Assembly (NCBI GenBank): GCA_049644265.1 | Contig: JBARRO010000157.1 | Span: forward strand, 1 to 32,957 | From: JBARRO01 sp049644265 | GTDB lineage: Bacteria; Bacteroidota; Ignavibacteria; UBA10030 | Direction: 5' to 3' | Length of the DNA stretch: 32,957 bases | In this document: positions 1 through 7,850 of the stretch, piece after piece | Layout of the letters: each line of letters begins with the position of its first letter | How positions within the stretch are numbered: position 1 is the first letter of the stretch | The notes under the pieces: generated by a model | Told to the model about the DNA's origin: nothing | The model's database searches: none | Seen by the model: only the letters and a program-made list of their open reading frames with translations | Translations under genes and position numbers: made by a program

Positions 1-141
1 TATTGCTTATTTGGAGTCGTTTCTTCATTATACTACCTGGAGCTGGCTGCGGTGCCGTTTCAGCTCCTGTACTTCATGGGGTTCTCGTTTGTGTCGTGGC
101 TCTCCATCAAACACGCATTCGAAGCGCGAAAACTTCGTTAA
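1..141 (+). CDS. C-terminal end of a membrane protein (partial)
   Basis: An open frame runs from the first base to a TAA at 139-141 and gives the last 46 residues of a protein that begins outside the window. The piece is strongly hydrophobic and aromatic (LYYLELAAVPFQLLYF, then FMGFSFVSWLSI) and ends in a basic tail (EARKLR), so it looks like one or two terminal membrane segments with a short cytoplasmic tail. The next gene starts 12 bases later on the same strand, so the two are probably cotranscribed. A membrane glycosyltransferase or similar polytopic protein would fit, but nothing visible identifies the family. Confidence 0.55.
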   Translation, partial: YCLFGVVSSLYYLELAAVPFQLLYFMGFSFVSWLSIKHAFEARKLR

Positions 142-153
142 TAGCCAGCACCG

Positions 154-1482
154 ATGACTGATTCTGTTCAACAACGGATAGGCCTGCTCGAAAAGAAAGT
201 CGGGGCGCAATCGAAGTCCCCGCTTTTTGCTCAATTGGCACACTTTTACCTGGAAGCGGGAAGGCCCAAGGATGCATTGCGGGTCTGCGACCAGGGACTT
301 GCCAATTATCCGTTCTTTACCACCGGCCATCTGATCAAGGGCAAGACACTCCTCGCTCTGAACATGAGAGCGGAGGCACGCCGCGAGTTTGAATGGGTGC
401 AGGAGTATCTCCCTTCGAACGAAACCGTTGCAAAACTCCTTGCAGAGGTTCCACCCGGCAGCGGCGAAACGATTGCGGAACCCGAACCAGAACCAGTTAT
501 TCAAGAAGCTCCTGCCGTCGAACCGTTCACTCCCGAGGTGATGGAGTCTGCGCCGGAGCCCGTTGTTCAGGAAGCTCCCATCGTCGAGTCTGCTCCCCAG
601 GTTGACGAGCCCATACCTGAACCCGAACCGGCTCCGATGATATCTCCGGATCTTGCAGAACCTCCTCCTGCCCCGGTTCTCGGTGAGCCGATGGCTTCTC
701 TGTCCGAAACTCCCCTCGAAGAACCTCCTGCGGAACAACCTCCCGCGGCTCCAAGCGGATTCGACTTTGGTGCACCCCCAACGCCGGAGCCTGCAGTCAC
801 GCCATCGCCGTTTGAAGAAACCGCCCCAACTTCAGCGTTTGGCGAAAGCGAAGTGGTGTCTTCGGATGATGCGTTTGGCTTAGGTACGCCGTCACCAGTC
901 GGGACACCTTCTCCGGAACCGGCGACGCCAGAACCGTCTCCGTTTGCCAGCTTTGATTTTCCGTCGGCTGAATCCTCGGCCCAACCTGTGGCCGAGTCAC
1001 CTGCAACGCCGGAGCCGCCGTCAGCCGAACCGGGCACGACGTTTGATTTTCCGATCGCACCAGCCGAAGCGTCGGCACCATCTGCCGCAGCGGAAGGTCG
1101 GGAGTCGTTTGAACAGTACGCGATGAACATGCGTGGATCGTTGGAAGGGGAGAACTCGATGACGCTTGACGAGTACCTTGCGAGCGGCGCTGCACCGGAG
1201 TTTGACGTCATCGCTGAGATTACACAGAAGCTTCAAACCGCAAAGAAGACTACGCCCGTCATCAATCTTTCCGAAAGAAAGACGTCGACCGCGACCGAAG
1301 CAGACAGTCCATCCGGCACCGGATTTGTGACTCCGACATTGGCAGAGATCTATGCGAAGCAGGGATGGTACGACGATGCCATCAAAGCATACCGATCTCT
1401 GATAAGCACCAAACCCGGCGAGAAGGATCGATTCGAGAAGAGGATTGCGGAATTAGAGGAATTGAAGAAGACTCAAGCATGA
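154..1482 (+). CDS. TPR protein with long Pro/Glu/Ala-rich disordered linker
   Basis: The 442-aa protein has three parts. Residues about 20-95 form tetratricopeptide helices (LFAQLAHFYLEAGRPKDAL, then ALNMRAEARREFE). Residues about 100-315 are a low-complexity linker rich in Pro, Glu, Ala and Ser with near-repeats such as PEPEPVIQEAP and SAPEPVVQEAP. Residues about 392-440 form a last TPR-like hairpin (LAEIYAKQGWYDDAIKAYRSLI) with a charged helix. The linker carries three FDF tripeptides (203-205, 267-269, 297-299) and other Phe-Gly/Phe-Glu spots, which look like short docking motifs. No signal peptide or membrane segment is seen, so it is probably cytoplasmic and may be a scaffold for the preceding membrane protein. 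The start is the first ATG after the upstream stop; the Shine-Dalgarno is weak. Confidence 0.85.
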   Translation: MTDSVQQRIGLLEKKVGAQSKSPLFAQLAHFYLEAGRPKDALRVCDQGLANYPFFTTGHLIKGKTLLALNMRAEARREFEWVQEYLPSNETVAKLLAEVPPGSGETIAEPEPEPVIQEAPAVEPFTPEVMESAPEPVVQEAPIVESAPQVDEPIPEPEPAPMISPDLAEPPPAPVLGEPMASLSETPLEEPPAEQPPAAPSGFDFGAPPTPEPAVTPSPFEETAPTSAFGESEVVSSDDAFGLGTPSPVGTPSPEPATPEPSPFASFDFPSAESSAQPVAESPATPEPPSAEPGTTFDFPIAPAEASAPSAAAEGRESFEQYAMNMRGSLEGENSMTLDEYLASGAAPEFDVIAEITQKLQTAKKTTPVINLSERKTSTATEADSPSGTGFVTPTLAEIYAKQGWYDDAIKAYRSLISTKPGEKDRFEKRIAELEELKKTQA

Positions 1483-1522
1483 GTGGCGGGTTGGGGGAAC
1501 GATTGACCGCAACGGTGTGGGG

Positions 1523-1546
1523 GGAGCAGGGGAGAGGGGGAGTTTC
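1523..1546. repeat. Octamer-period G-rich repeat
   Basis: Three 8-base units each beginning GGAG start at 1523, 1531 and 1539. The words resemble the two arms of the hairpin at 13387-13460. The units sit just downstream of the TPR gene stop and lead directly into the heptad array at 1546. Confidence 0.55.
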
Positions 1547-1747
1547 AATAAGCAATCGGCAATGAGTAATGAGGAATAGATCTTCAGCTAATCGCTCACC
1601 GCTAATAGCTCTCTTACCATTCACCATTTACGATTCACTATTCACTCTTAACTGATCATCTCCAACTTACTACTCACCATTTAACCAATTAATCAGTCCC
1701 CCTCACCTACTACCTACCACCTGTCACCCACCACCTAACACCTCCCC
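1546..1747. repeat. Heptad-period degenerate array between the TPR gene and rpsT
   Basis: The spacer is about 28 seven-base units in nearly unbroken register, with changing words. It opens with CAATNRG-type units (1546-1580), passes to GCTAAYN-type units (1587-1614), then to TTCACYA-type units (1620-1647, the complement of the TGAATRG words at 14580 and 18356), then CTYACYA-type units (1652-1679), and ends with seven CCTNNCA-type units in perfect phase at 1699-1747. The last unit stops two bases before the rpsT stop codon at 1750. There is no credible ORF in it and no obvious hairpin. Confidence 0.8.
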
Positions 1748-1749
1748 GC

Positions 1750-2004
1750 CTACGCCAACTTATTTACCACCTTGGTCAAACTCGACTTCTGATTCGCCGC
1801 CTTGTTCTTGTGAATAACTCCTTTGGCTGCGAGTTTGTCGAGGTATTTGACAGCCGTCTTCAGAGCCGCTTCACCGGCCTTTTTGTCCTTTGCCGACCGC
1901 ACCTTTCTGATCAACGTTTTGATCCTCGAAATGTCCGACTTGTTTCGTTCGGCGCGCCGGGCGCTAATTCGGGTGCGTTTTACTGCGGATTTATGTCTTG
2001 GCAT
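1750..2004 (-). CDS. rpsT: 30S ribosomal protein S20
   Basis: The 84-aa basic protein has the S20 signature: PRHKSAVKRTRISARRAERN at the N-terminus, repeated Lys/Arg/Ala helices, and the KGVIHKNKAANQKSSL motif near the C-terminus. It binds 16S rRNA in the small subunit early in assembly. Length is normal for the family. A good Shine-Dalgarno (AGGAGAG) lies about five bases before the ATG. It stands alone: the neighbours on the same strand are more than 300 bases upstream, so it probably has its own promoter in 2005-2100. Confidence 0.97.
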   Translation of the reverse strand: MPRHKSAVKRTRISARRAERNKSDISRIKTLIRKVRSAKDKKAGEAALKTAVKYLDKLAAKGVIHKNKAANQKSSLTKVVNKLA

Positions 2005-2140
2005 TCTCTCTCCTGCTGGTTCAAGTCCCGGCCTACGACCGGTTTAGCGATGGGAAGATTGTTTGAAATTCTTCTTAAGATAGCTAAAAGTGAGCGGGAA
2101 TTCAAAAGAATTCTTTATGCGGAGTTATTGCACAAGGTCT

Positions 2141-2310
2141 TTCATCTCTGCGTCCTTTGCGCCTCTGCGATTAAATATCATAACCTTCCGACAAGGAAAG
2201 CAGGCGTCTTTGGGGTTCTCAACGCAGAGTCGCAGAGAGCGCCTGCATGACGGTCTACGACTCTATCGAGTCGGAGACTCGTAGAGTAGGCAGGCCGAGG
2301 ATCGCAGAGT
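2141..2310. repeat. Nonamer-type words plus hairpins in the rpsT-Nudix spacer
   Basis: The spacer 2005-2327 has no gene. It holds CTCTGCG-type words with a spacing of about 9 at 2146-2171 and their inverted counterparts at 2222-2240 (CGCAGAG twice), so the two sides can pair. A second palindrome follows: TCTACGA at 2254-2260 pairs perfectly with TCGTAGA at 2279-2285, and the interior holds alternative GACTC/GAGTC pairing. Another CGCAGAG copy lies at 2303-2309. The words belong to the same nonamer class as 28233-28410. The promoter of rpsT presumably lies in 2005-2140, but I cannot place it. Confidence 0.6.
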
Positions 2311-2327
2311 TATTGTTAACGGGGCAT

Positions 2328-2906
2328 TCACTCTTTCTCTATTTTCTGAGCAAATTTTTCGAGAAACGAATGGATGATTGCCGCCGTCACGCCCCAGATC
2401 TCGAATTTCCCAAAACTATAGTAATAAACGTCGATGGTTTTTCCTTTCCATTCGCGCTGTCCGATGCGTTCGTTCTGTTTGTTGAGGAAAAATGAGACGG
2501 GAACCTCCAGGATTTCATCAACCTCTCCTGCGTTGATGCTCAAGGGGGGAAGTGTCCGAACATACGCGACTACCGGCGTAATTCTGAACCCTGTCGGCGT
2601 CCACATGTCATCCGCCAGGCCGAGGATTTCCACACTATCCACATCCATCCCAATTTCCTCACGCGTTTCCCGGAGTGCTGTGGCGATGATATCTTTGTCT
2701 CCCGGATCCGCCGCCCCTCCCGCAAAAGACATCTGACCCTTGTGATGTTCGACTGTGTCTGTGCGTTTTGTGAGAAGGAATGCCAGCCCTCCGTCTTTTT
2801 CAAACAGCAGCATAAGCACGGCGGCGGGTTTGAGGCTCGGATCTTGAATCTCCGTCCGTTGATGGGAAGAGAGGAATGCTCTGACCGCCTTGACGGAGAA
2901 CTTCAT
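2328..2906 (-). CDS. Nudix hydrolase, CoA pyrophosphatase type
   Basis: The 192-aa protein carries the extended signature of the CoA pyrophosphatase (NudL/PCD1-like) branch of Nudix enzymes: LLTKRTD (45-51), HHKGQMSFAGG (54-64), then the Nudix box ending ALRETREEIGM (77-87) with the metal-binding glutamates E80, E83 and E84. Family members hydrolyse CoA and CoA derivatives to phosphopantetheine and 3',5'-ADP in the cytoplasm. The usual SFPGG is SFAGG here, a mild deviation. Its ATG overlaps the TGA of the upstream O-methyltransferase gene (ATGA at 2903-2906), so the two are translationally coupled. Confidence 0.88.
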   Translation of the reverse strand: MKFSVKAVRAFLSSHQRTEIQDPSLKPAAVLMLLFEKDGGLAFLLTKRTDTVEHHKGQMSFAGGAADPGDKDIIATALRETREEIGMDVDSVEILGLADDMWTPTGFRITPVVAYVRTLPPLSINAGEVDEILEVPVSFFLNKQNERIGQREWKGKTIDVYYYSFGKFEIWGVTAAIIHSFLEKFAQKIEKE

Positions 2907-3565
2907 CGGTTCTTTCTGAGCAGGGTCATGCCGTCGGCGATCGAGAGCATGGAGATATCCACTCGATCATCCGTCCGCACCTTCCGGTTGAACGTGCGGA
3001 TCGATCTCGTATCGGCGTCACGCGAGGCCTTGCGCGTCACACGCCCGCTCCAGAGGACATTGTCGACGGCGATCAGCCCTCCTGGCCGGATCAGGGTGAG
3101 GCACAGCTCATAGTACCGCCAGAGATTCTTCTTGTCGGCATCGATGAAGGCAAAGTCGAACGAGTTGTGCTTTCCGTCGATGATCAGCTGACCCAGTGTC
3201 GTTAACGCGGCTCCCAGATGCAACTCGATTTTCTGATCGACGCCGGCCTCCGTCCAATATCGGCGCGCAATGGAGGTCCATTCTTCGCTCATGTCGCATG
3301 CGACCACCGTACCGTTTGGGGGAAGAGCAGAAGCGACACACAGCGTGCTATAACCGGTGAAGACTCCGATCTCCAGTGTTCGAGTTGCGCCCATGAGTTT
3401 GACGAGCATGGCGAGGAACTGCCCCTGTTCCGGACTGATCTGCATCGTCGACTGTGGGATGCGGGTGGTCTCTTTCCGCAATCGCTTCAGGATCTCCGAC
3501 TCGCGGAGAGAGTTTGCGATGAGATACGCGTGAAGTCCTGTGGGGAGGAAGGAAGTTTTGGACAT
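2903..3565 (-). CDS. SAM-dependent O-methyltransferase (catechol-OMT-like family)
   Basis: The 220-aa class I methyltransferase has the SAM-binding motif LEIGVFTGYSTL (64-75), an acidic residue after beta-2 (VVACDMS, D91), the FIDADK motif (140-145) and VDNVLW (167-172), which supply the metal and catechol-binding residues of the cation-dependent O-methyltransferases (Methyltransf_3). The substrate is unknown; bacterial members act on catechols, flavonoids and other small phenols. I chose the ATG at 3565 because the family starts there. An upstream in-frame TTG at 3583 would add six residues that are only the heptad array at 3567-3587 read as protein. It overlaps the downstream Nudix gene by four bases. 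Confidence 0.88.
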   Translation of the reverse strand: MSKTSFLPTGLHAYLIANSLRESEILKRLRKETTRIPQSTMQISPEQGQFLAMLVKLMGATRTLEIGVFTGYSTLCVASALPPNGTVVACDMSEEWTSIARRYWTEAGVDQKIELHLGAALTTLGQLIIDGKHNSFDFAFIDADKKNLWRYYELCLTLIRPGGLIAVDNVLWSGRVTRKASRDADTRSIRTFNRKVRTDDRVDISMLSIADGMTLLRKNR

Positions 3566-3566
3566 A

Positions 3567-3677
3567 CAATGAACAATGAGCAATGTGGAGAAAAAGTTAC
3601 CAGTTGCCAGTTAAGAGTTATCAGTAAGAGCGGCGCTGGCTACTGGATACTGGGAACTGGAAACTGTCTACTGCTTT
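3567..3677. repeat. Heptad-period arrays upstream of the O-methyltransferase
   Basis: Three word families sit end to end: CAATGNN (3567-3587, three units), GTTANCA-type (3596-3630, five units in perfect phase) and CTGGNTA-type (3636-3677, six units in perfect phase). The first abuts the O-methyltransferase ATG. The last contains the final codons and the TAG of the PLP-enzyme gene (3668-3677). Confidence 0.8.
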
Positions 3678-4903
3678 ATAAACGCCAACGCCTGCTCAAA
3701 ATCCCCAATCAAATCCTCCACTCCCTCGACTCCAACCGAGATCCGAATCATCCCCGGCGTCACGCCGTGTGTCGCGAGCTCTTTGTCGGACATAAAGATG
3801 TGCGAGGAATAAACCGGGATACTCACAAGAGTCTCCACTCCGCCCAGAGACATGGCGTTGATCGCGACTTTCAGATTATCGCATACTTTTGCCGCGGTTT
3901 CGGCGGGAGAAAGTCCTTTGGACGTTTTCACCTCGACCGTTACCATCCCCCCAAACCCCGACATTTGTTTTTTCGCAAGGGCGTAACCCGGGAAGGAGGG
4001 AAGCCCCGGATAGATGACGCGGCGGATGTTCTTGTTTTTCTCAAGGGCCTTCGCGAGAGCAAGCGCATTCTCGTTCTGCCGGTTCACACGAAGCTCGAAC
4101 GTTTTGAGACTTCGCGAAAGGAGATACGCTGCGAAAGGATCGGCACATCCCCCATAAAACTTGGCAAGGCCTTTTACCTCTTTGATGTATTCCTTCGTCC
4201 CCATGACGGCTCCCGCCATGATGTCGGCATGCCCGCCGAGGTATTTCGTTGCACTTTCCACGATCACATCGACTCCGAGGCTGAAGGGATCCTGATTGAC
4301 GATGGACGCGAACGTGTTGTCGATCATGACGAGGATCTTCTTGCCAGTTTTCTTCCCGGCGGCTCGGGTATGTCTTACGACCGCACCAATATCGACAAGG
4401 CTGAGCGTTGGGTTTGTCGGCGTTTCAAGGTACACAATCGTCGTTTTCGATGTCGCGAGTTTTTCGATCCGGTCGAGCCGATCCGGCTCAATGTAGCGTA
4501 CCGTAATCCGGTTCTTCGGCAATTCGTCGCGAAACCAGCGGTACGTTCCACCATAGAGTGCGGGGGTGCTGATGATTTCGTCTCCGCTTTTCGTAACGGC
4601 GAGAACGGCAGTAGTAATAGCTGCCATTCCTGATGAAAAAAGCGCAGCGGCTTCCACCCGCTCCATGAGCGCCAGCTTCTCTTCGACGTCGTGCACTGTG
4701 GGATTGTGATACCGCGTGTAGACATACACCGAGGGATCTCCCTTGGCATAACGGATGGCGTCGTCGGAGGTCTCGAACCGGTATGTGGAAGTCTGATAAA
4801 TGGGAGTCGAGACGGGGCCTTGGAAGGCGTAGAGCTTATTTCCGTGGATCGCGCGGGTGGAGAGAGACAGCGTTTGTCGTTTTTGCGAACGGGAGGATTT
4901 CAT
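3668..4903 (-). CDS. Cys/Met-metabolism PLP enzyme (cystathionine gamma-lyase / methionine gamma-lyase type)
   Basis: The 411-aa protein is a complete fold-type I gamma-family PLP enzyme. Y62 and R64 (YTRYHNPT) contact the cofactor phosphate, SSGMAA (90-95) is the phosphate loop, Y117 (ALYGGT) stacks on the ring, D195 (MIDNTFAS) holds the pyridine nitrogen, and K220 (SATKYLGGH) is the Schiff-base lysine. The family catalyses gamma-elimination or gamma-replacement on cystathionine, homocysteine, methionine or O-acyl-homoserine. The Cys that marks true methionine gamma-lyases in the YGCT motif is Gly here (YGGT), so a cystathionine lyase or synthase role is at least as likely. The N-terminal about 25 residues are basic. 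Its last codons lie in a heptad array. Confidence 0.9.
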   Translation of the reverse strand: MKSSRSQKRQTLSLSTRAIHGNKLYAFQGPVSTPIYQTSTYRFETSDDAIRYAKGDPSVYVYTRYHNPTVHDVEEKLALMERVEAAALFSSGMAAITTAVLAVTKSGDEIISTPALYGGTYRWFRDELPKNRITVRYIEPDRLDRIEKLATSKTTIVYLETPTNPTLSLVDIGAVVRHTRAAGKKTGKKILVMIDNTFASIVNQDPFSLGVDVIVESATKYLGGHADIMAGAVMGTKEYIKEVKGLAKFYGGCADPFAAYLLSRSLKTFELRVNRQNENALALAKALEKNKNIRRVIYPGLPSFPGYALAKKQMSGFGGMVTVEVKTSKGLSPAETAAKVCDNLKVAINAMSLGGVETLVSIPVYSSHIFMSDKELATHGVTPGMIRISVGVEGVEDLIGDFEQALAFIKQ

Positions 4904-4904
4904 G

Positions 4905-4953
4905 GAGTAGTGAAGTAGATGAGTAGTGGAGTTCTATGAGTCGATGAGTAGTC
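4905..4953. repeat. Octamer-period GAGTAG array upstream of the PLP enzyme
   Basis: GAGTAG-like words start at 4905, 4913, 4921, 4929, 4938 and 4946, a spacing of 8 with one step of 9. The array begins one base from the PLP-enzyme start codon, so that gene's whole proximal leader is repeat and lacks a Shine-Dalgarno. The rest of the divergent spacer, to 5068, shows no repeat. Confidence 0.65.
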
Positions 4954-5068
4954 TGCGGCAGCGCCGTAGAAGTTGCAACGATGAGAAAGTAAAGAAAAGG
5001 GAGTTGGGATTCAATGTGATGAGAGCCGATGGCAGGGCGGAGAATTCGGGACATATTCAGTATATTAA

Positions 5069-5086
5069 ACGCTGACCAATCAGCGT
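5069..5086 (+). promoter_or_regulatory. Short perfect palindrome before the thioesterase gene
   Basis: ACGCTGA (5069-5075) and TCAGCGT (5080-5086) form a perfect 7-bp inverted repeat around CCAA. It ends 14 bases before the ATG at 5101, just after an AT-rich stretch (TATATTAA, 5061-5068) that could be a promoter -10 region. It could be an operator or a 5' UTR hairpin. The sequence alone cannot decide. Confidence 0.35.
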
Positions 5087-5100
5087 GAGCCAAAGAAAAA

Positions 5101-5544
5101 ATGCCCGTTGATCCTTCGACTGATCGATTTGAAAAACGGATTGCCGTCATGCCGGACGACATCGATCTCTTCAACCACGTCAACAATGTTGTGTATGTGC
5201 GCTGGATTCAGGATGTCTCGACGGCACACTGGAATGCACGGGCAACAAGCGTCCAAAGAGAAACAATCGGATGGGTCGTTGTTCGTCACGAAATAGATTT
5301 CCTGACTCCGGCACGATTGGGAGACGAGATCATCGCCCGCACCTGGGTCGGAACTGCAGAAAAGAACATCTTCGAGAGACACACCGAATTTCTTCGTGCA
5401 CGTAACCAGAAAGTAATCGCACGCGGGCGCTCGCTCTGGTGCCCAATTCATCTGCATTCCTTGAGGCCCGTGCGTGTGGGCCCGGAGATCTATGAACAGT
5501 TTTCTGTACTAACAGACAAACAGCCAACAGCTAATCGCGAATAG
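5101..5544 (+). CDS. Acyl-CoA thioesterase, 4HBT hotdog family
   Basis: The 147-aa hotdog-fold protein carries the 4-hydroxybenzoyl-CoA thioesterase signature DDIDLFNHVNNVVYVRW (19-35), with the catalytic-region Asp and the H26-x-N28 pair, and a second strand DFLTPARLGDEI (66-77) typical of the family. Such enzymes hydrolyse acyl-CoA or aroyl-CoA thioesters in the cytoplasm; the substrate is not predictable. The body ends near residue 135. The last residues (about 138-147) are encoded by a heptad array (5509-5558), so this tail is probably non-functional extension. It is preceded by a palindrome at 5069. Confidence 0.88.
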   Translation: MPVDPSTDRFEKRIAVMPDDIDLFNHVNNVVYVRWIQDVSTAHWNARATSVQRETIGWVVVRHEIDFLTPARLGDEIIARTWVGTAEKNIFERHTEFLRARNQKVIARGRSLWCPIHLHSLRPVRVGPEIYEQFSVLTDKQPTANRE

Positions 5545-5558
5545 CTGACCGCTTACTA
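5509..5558. repeat. Heptad-period array at the thioesterase 3' end
   Basis: Seven units with CNAACAG/CTAATCG-type words run from 5509 to 5558, in exact phase of 7 except one unit of 8 (5516-5523). The TAG stop of the thioesterase (5542-5544) closes the fifth unit. The array ends 33 bases before the next start codon. Confidence 0.75.
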
Positions 5559-5591
5559 TTCCCCCATGAACATCCAGCAACATCGATCTCA

Positions 5592-7724
5592 ATGCATAAA
5601 CGATTTCTATTGTGGTTCCTGGTTTTTTCCCCTTGCGGATTACTCTACCCTCAAGACAATAATCAGCCCATCATTGCGGTTCGGGTCATCGAGCCTCCTC
5701 ATGTCGACGGAATTCTGACCGACGAGGCGTGGAAGCTCGCATCATCGATTTCAACGTTCACTCAGCGGGAACTGGAAGAGGGCAAGCCGGGGTCTGAACG
5801 AACCGAGGTGAAAATCGTCTACGACGACCACGCCCTCTACATCGGATTCTGGGGCTACGACAGTGACCCATCCGCAATCAACGCAACGGAAATGAAACGG
5901 GATTTCAATACCGACGTCGAGGACGACTTCGGCGTTGTGCTCGATACGTACCACGACAAACGGAATGCGTTCTGGTTTTTTGTCAACCCGAACGGAGCCC
6001 GCGCTGATGCTCTCGTAACCGATGAAGGACAAGGCCTGAACGCGGACTGGAACGGACTCTGGGACGCACAGACGGTGGTAACAGGCGAAGGGTGGTTTGC
6101 GGAGATTGAGATTCCATTTTCTACTCTCCGATTCCTCGAAGGTGCTGATCAGGTTTGGGGAATCAACTTTGTCCGGAACATCAAGCGGAAACAGGAACAG
6201 GCCCTCTGGAGAGCATTCCTCAGGAACCACGGGCTGTTAAAACTCTCGCAGGCCGGCACCCTGACAGGGCTCTCCAACATTCACCGGGGAAGTGCCGTTG
6301 AAGTCAAACCGTACCTTCTCGGAGGGCTTGAGCACGTCGCGGAAGGACAATCGACGCAAACGAAAGTTGGCCTCGACGTCAAATACTCTCTCACGCCCAC
6401 ATTAACACTTGACCTCACCACTAATACCGACTTTGCCCAGGTGGAAGCGGACCGTGAGAGGATCAACCTCTCGCGGTTCCCGTTGTTCTTTCCGGAAAAA
6501 CGCGACTTCTTCCTCGAAGGCGCGGATGTGTTCAACACTCAGTTTGGCGATGCACCGCGGATGTTCTACAGCCGAAGAATTGGCATCAGCTCCTCCCGTG
6601 AGCTCCAGCCCATTCTTGGCGGAGTGCGGCTCGTAGGAAAGTCCGGCGCATACAACATCGGAATGCTGACGATGCAAACCGCCGCTAGGGGAGGTGAGCC
6701 GTTGACTAATTATGCGGTCGCGCGAGTCAAACGGGATATCGCGGATCAGTCCTACGTGGGATTTATTGCAACCAACAAACAATCATCGTTGAGTTACAGC
6801 CGCCTGCTCGGTGCCGATGGCGCATGGGTGCAGTCGGATATTCTTGGGACGAACACACTGATCGTCGGAGGCGCGGTGGCCGGTACGTCTGATGCCGTCA
6901 CCACATCGAACAACCTCGCGTACAGGATGTATGCGGATTTTCCCAATGACCTGATAGAGCATTTTATCGGGGTACGGAGTGTGCAGGATAACTTCGATCC
7001 CCAGGTTGGGTTTCTGGACAGGTCCAATTTTCGACAGTACTCCTGGGATTTCAAGATTCGGCCCCGGCCTGAAGGATTCGGAGTTCAGTACTTTGAATTC
7101 AAGCCGGGTGAAATTGAATACTTCACAAACTTCGATGGCTCGGTGCAGTCGATGGACTACGAGGCACGACCGCTGGGATTCTGCACGCATTCTGGCGAAA
7201 CGTTTGAACTGAATTTCCAGCGATTTGCGGACAATCCGCAGGAGGATATTGATTTCTTCGGGAATCCAGTTATCGCTGCAACCTATTGGTGGACCCGATG
7301 GGAAGTCCAGCTGGAGACAAACCAGGGCCGCCCCGTGTCGTTCGCGGGAAATTACAGCTGGGGTGGATTCTACAACGGGCAGCGGCAGGAGTACGAGCTG
7401 GCATCTCAGCTGCGTGTCGGCGGCAGTCTGATCATGAATCTCGACTATACCCGAAACTCCGTCCAGTTTGCGACAAGCGATTTCCTGACGAACGAGGCGG
7501 GGGCGAGCTTGAGCTATGGATTTTCTCCGCTCCTCAATTCATCCCTCCTTGTCCAGTGGAATAATGAAGAGAATGAAGTAAACATGAATTTCCGGATTCA
7601 TTGGATCCCGGAGATCGGCAGCGATGTCTTCCTTGTTTACAATCAACTCTTCGATGCCCTTGGCAACCTGCAGCCCTCGCGCACAACTATTCTGCTCAAA
7701 GTGGCCTACCTGTTTGTCCTTTAG
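5592..7724 (+). CDS. DUF5916 outer-membrane protein with CBM9-like N-terminal domain
   Basis: The 710-aa exported protein has a signal peptide (about 1-20, hydrophobic LLWFLVFSPCGLL). Residues about 25-225 form a carbohydrate-binding-family-9-like beta sandwich (PHVDGILTDEAWKLASSI, VKIVYDDHALYIGFWGYD, WFAEIEIPFSTLRF). The remainder, about 235-710, is DUF5916, rich in alternating beta strands and predicted to form an outer-membrane barrel; FPLFFPEKRDFFLEGADVF is the family's hallmark. The family is common in Bacteroidota and relatives, often beside peptidases or polysaccharide genes, but its function is not established; surface binding or uptake of a glycan is an inference. No strong Shine-Dalgarno is visible. 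Confidence 0.88.
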   Translation: MHKRFLLWFLVFSPCGLLYPQDNNQPIIAVRVIEPPHVDGILTDEAWKLASSISTFTQRELEEGKPGSERTEVKIVYDDHALYIGFWGYDSDPSAINATEMKRDFNTDVEDDFGVVLDTYHDKRNAFWFFVNPNGARADALVTDEGQGLNADWNGLWDAQTVVTGEGWFAEIEIPFSTLRFLEGADQVWGINFVRNIKRKQEQALWRAFLRNHGLLKLSQAGTLTGLSNIHRGSAVEVKPYLLGGLEHVAEGQSTQTKVGLDVKYSLTPTLTLDLTTNTDFAQVEADRERINLSRFPLFFPEKRDFFLEGADVFNTQFGDAPRMFYSRRIGISSSRELQPILGGVRLVGKSGAYNIGMLTMQTAARGGEPLTNYAVARVKRDIADQSYVGFIATNKQSSLSYSRLLGADGAWVQSDILGTNTLIVGGAVAGTSDAVTTSNNLAYRMYADFPNDLIEHFIGVRSVQDNFDPQVGFLDRSNFRQYSWDFKIRPRPEGFGVQYFEFKPGEIEYFTNFDGSVQSMDYEARPLGFCTHSGETFELNFQRFADNPQEDIDFFGNPVIAATYWWTRWEVQLETNQGRPVSFAGNYSWGGFYNGQRQEYELASQLRVGGSLIMNLDYTRNSVQFATSDFLTNEAGASLSYGFSPLLNSSLLVQWNNEENEVNMNFRIHWIPEIGSDVFLVYNQLFDALGNLQPSRTTILLKVAYLFVL

Positions 7725-7761
7725 GAATTCCATTCCTATCTTTGCCTAAATACGCTTTGCA

Positions 7762-7810
7762 AGACTCCCGGAGTCTTTCTCAGCAATTCTCGGCGAGACT
7801 CCGGGAGTCT
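7762..7810 (+). terminator. Inverted repeat downstream of the DUF5916 gene
   Basis: GACTCCCGGAGTC (7763-7775) and GACTCCGGGAGTC (7797-7809) are exact reverse complements, extended by one or two further pairs, with a loop of about 21 bases. Each arm is also nearly self-palindromic, so a cruciform is possible. It lies 38 bases after the stop at 7724 and is followed by a pyrimidine-rich run. It could act as a terminator or be a REP-like element. Confidence 0.5.
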
Positions 7811-7823
7811 TTCACATTTCTTC

Positions 7824-7850
7824 TTCGTGCCCTTCGTGTCCTTCGTGGTT
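7824..7850. repeat. Nonamer array containing the MFS gene start
   Basis: Three 9-base units TTCGTGNNN begin at 7824, 7833 and 7842. GTG codons inside the units at 7827, 7836 and 7845 are all in frame with the transporter gene, because the period is a multiple of three. The same kind of word occurs at 31334-31351. Confidence 0.75.

Noticed and set aside
567..1211. 214-aa Gly/Ser/Ala-rich minus-strand frame
   Set aside because: It mirrors the Pro/Glu-rich linker of the TPR gene; such composition gives long false antisense frames.
3218..4633. 471-aa open frame on the plus strand
   Set aside because: It lies antisense to the O-methyltransferase and PLP-enzyme genes, has no domain, and crosses the heptad array.
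3668..4903. Firm naming as methionine gamma-lyase
   Set aside because: The YGCT cysteine typical of that enzyme is Gly, so only the family-level call is supported.
4904..5068. SAM riboswitch upstream of the Cys/Met PLP enzyme
   Set aside because: The leader is an octamer repeat followed by unstructured sequence; no riboswitch core is visible.
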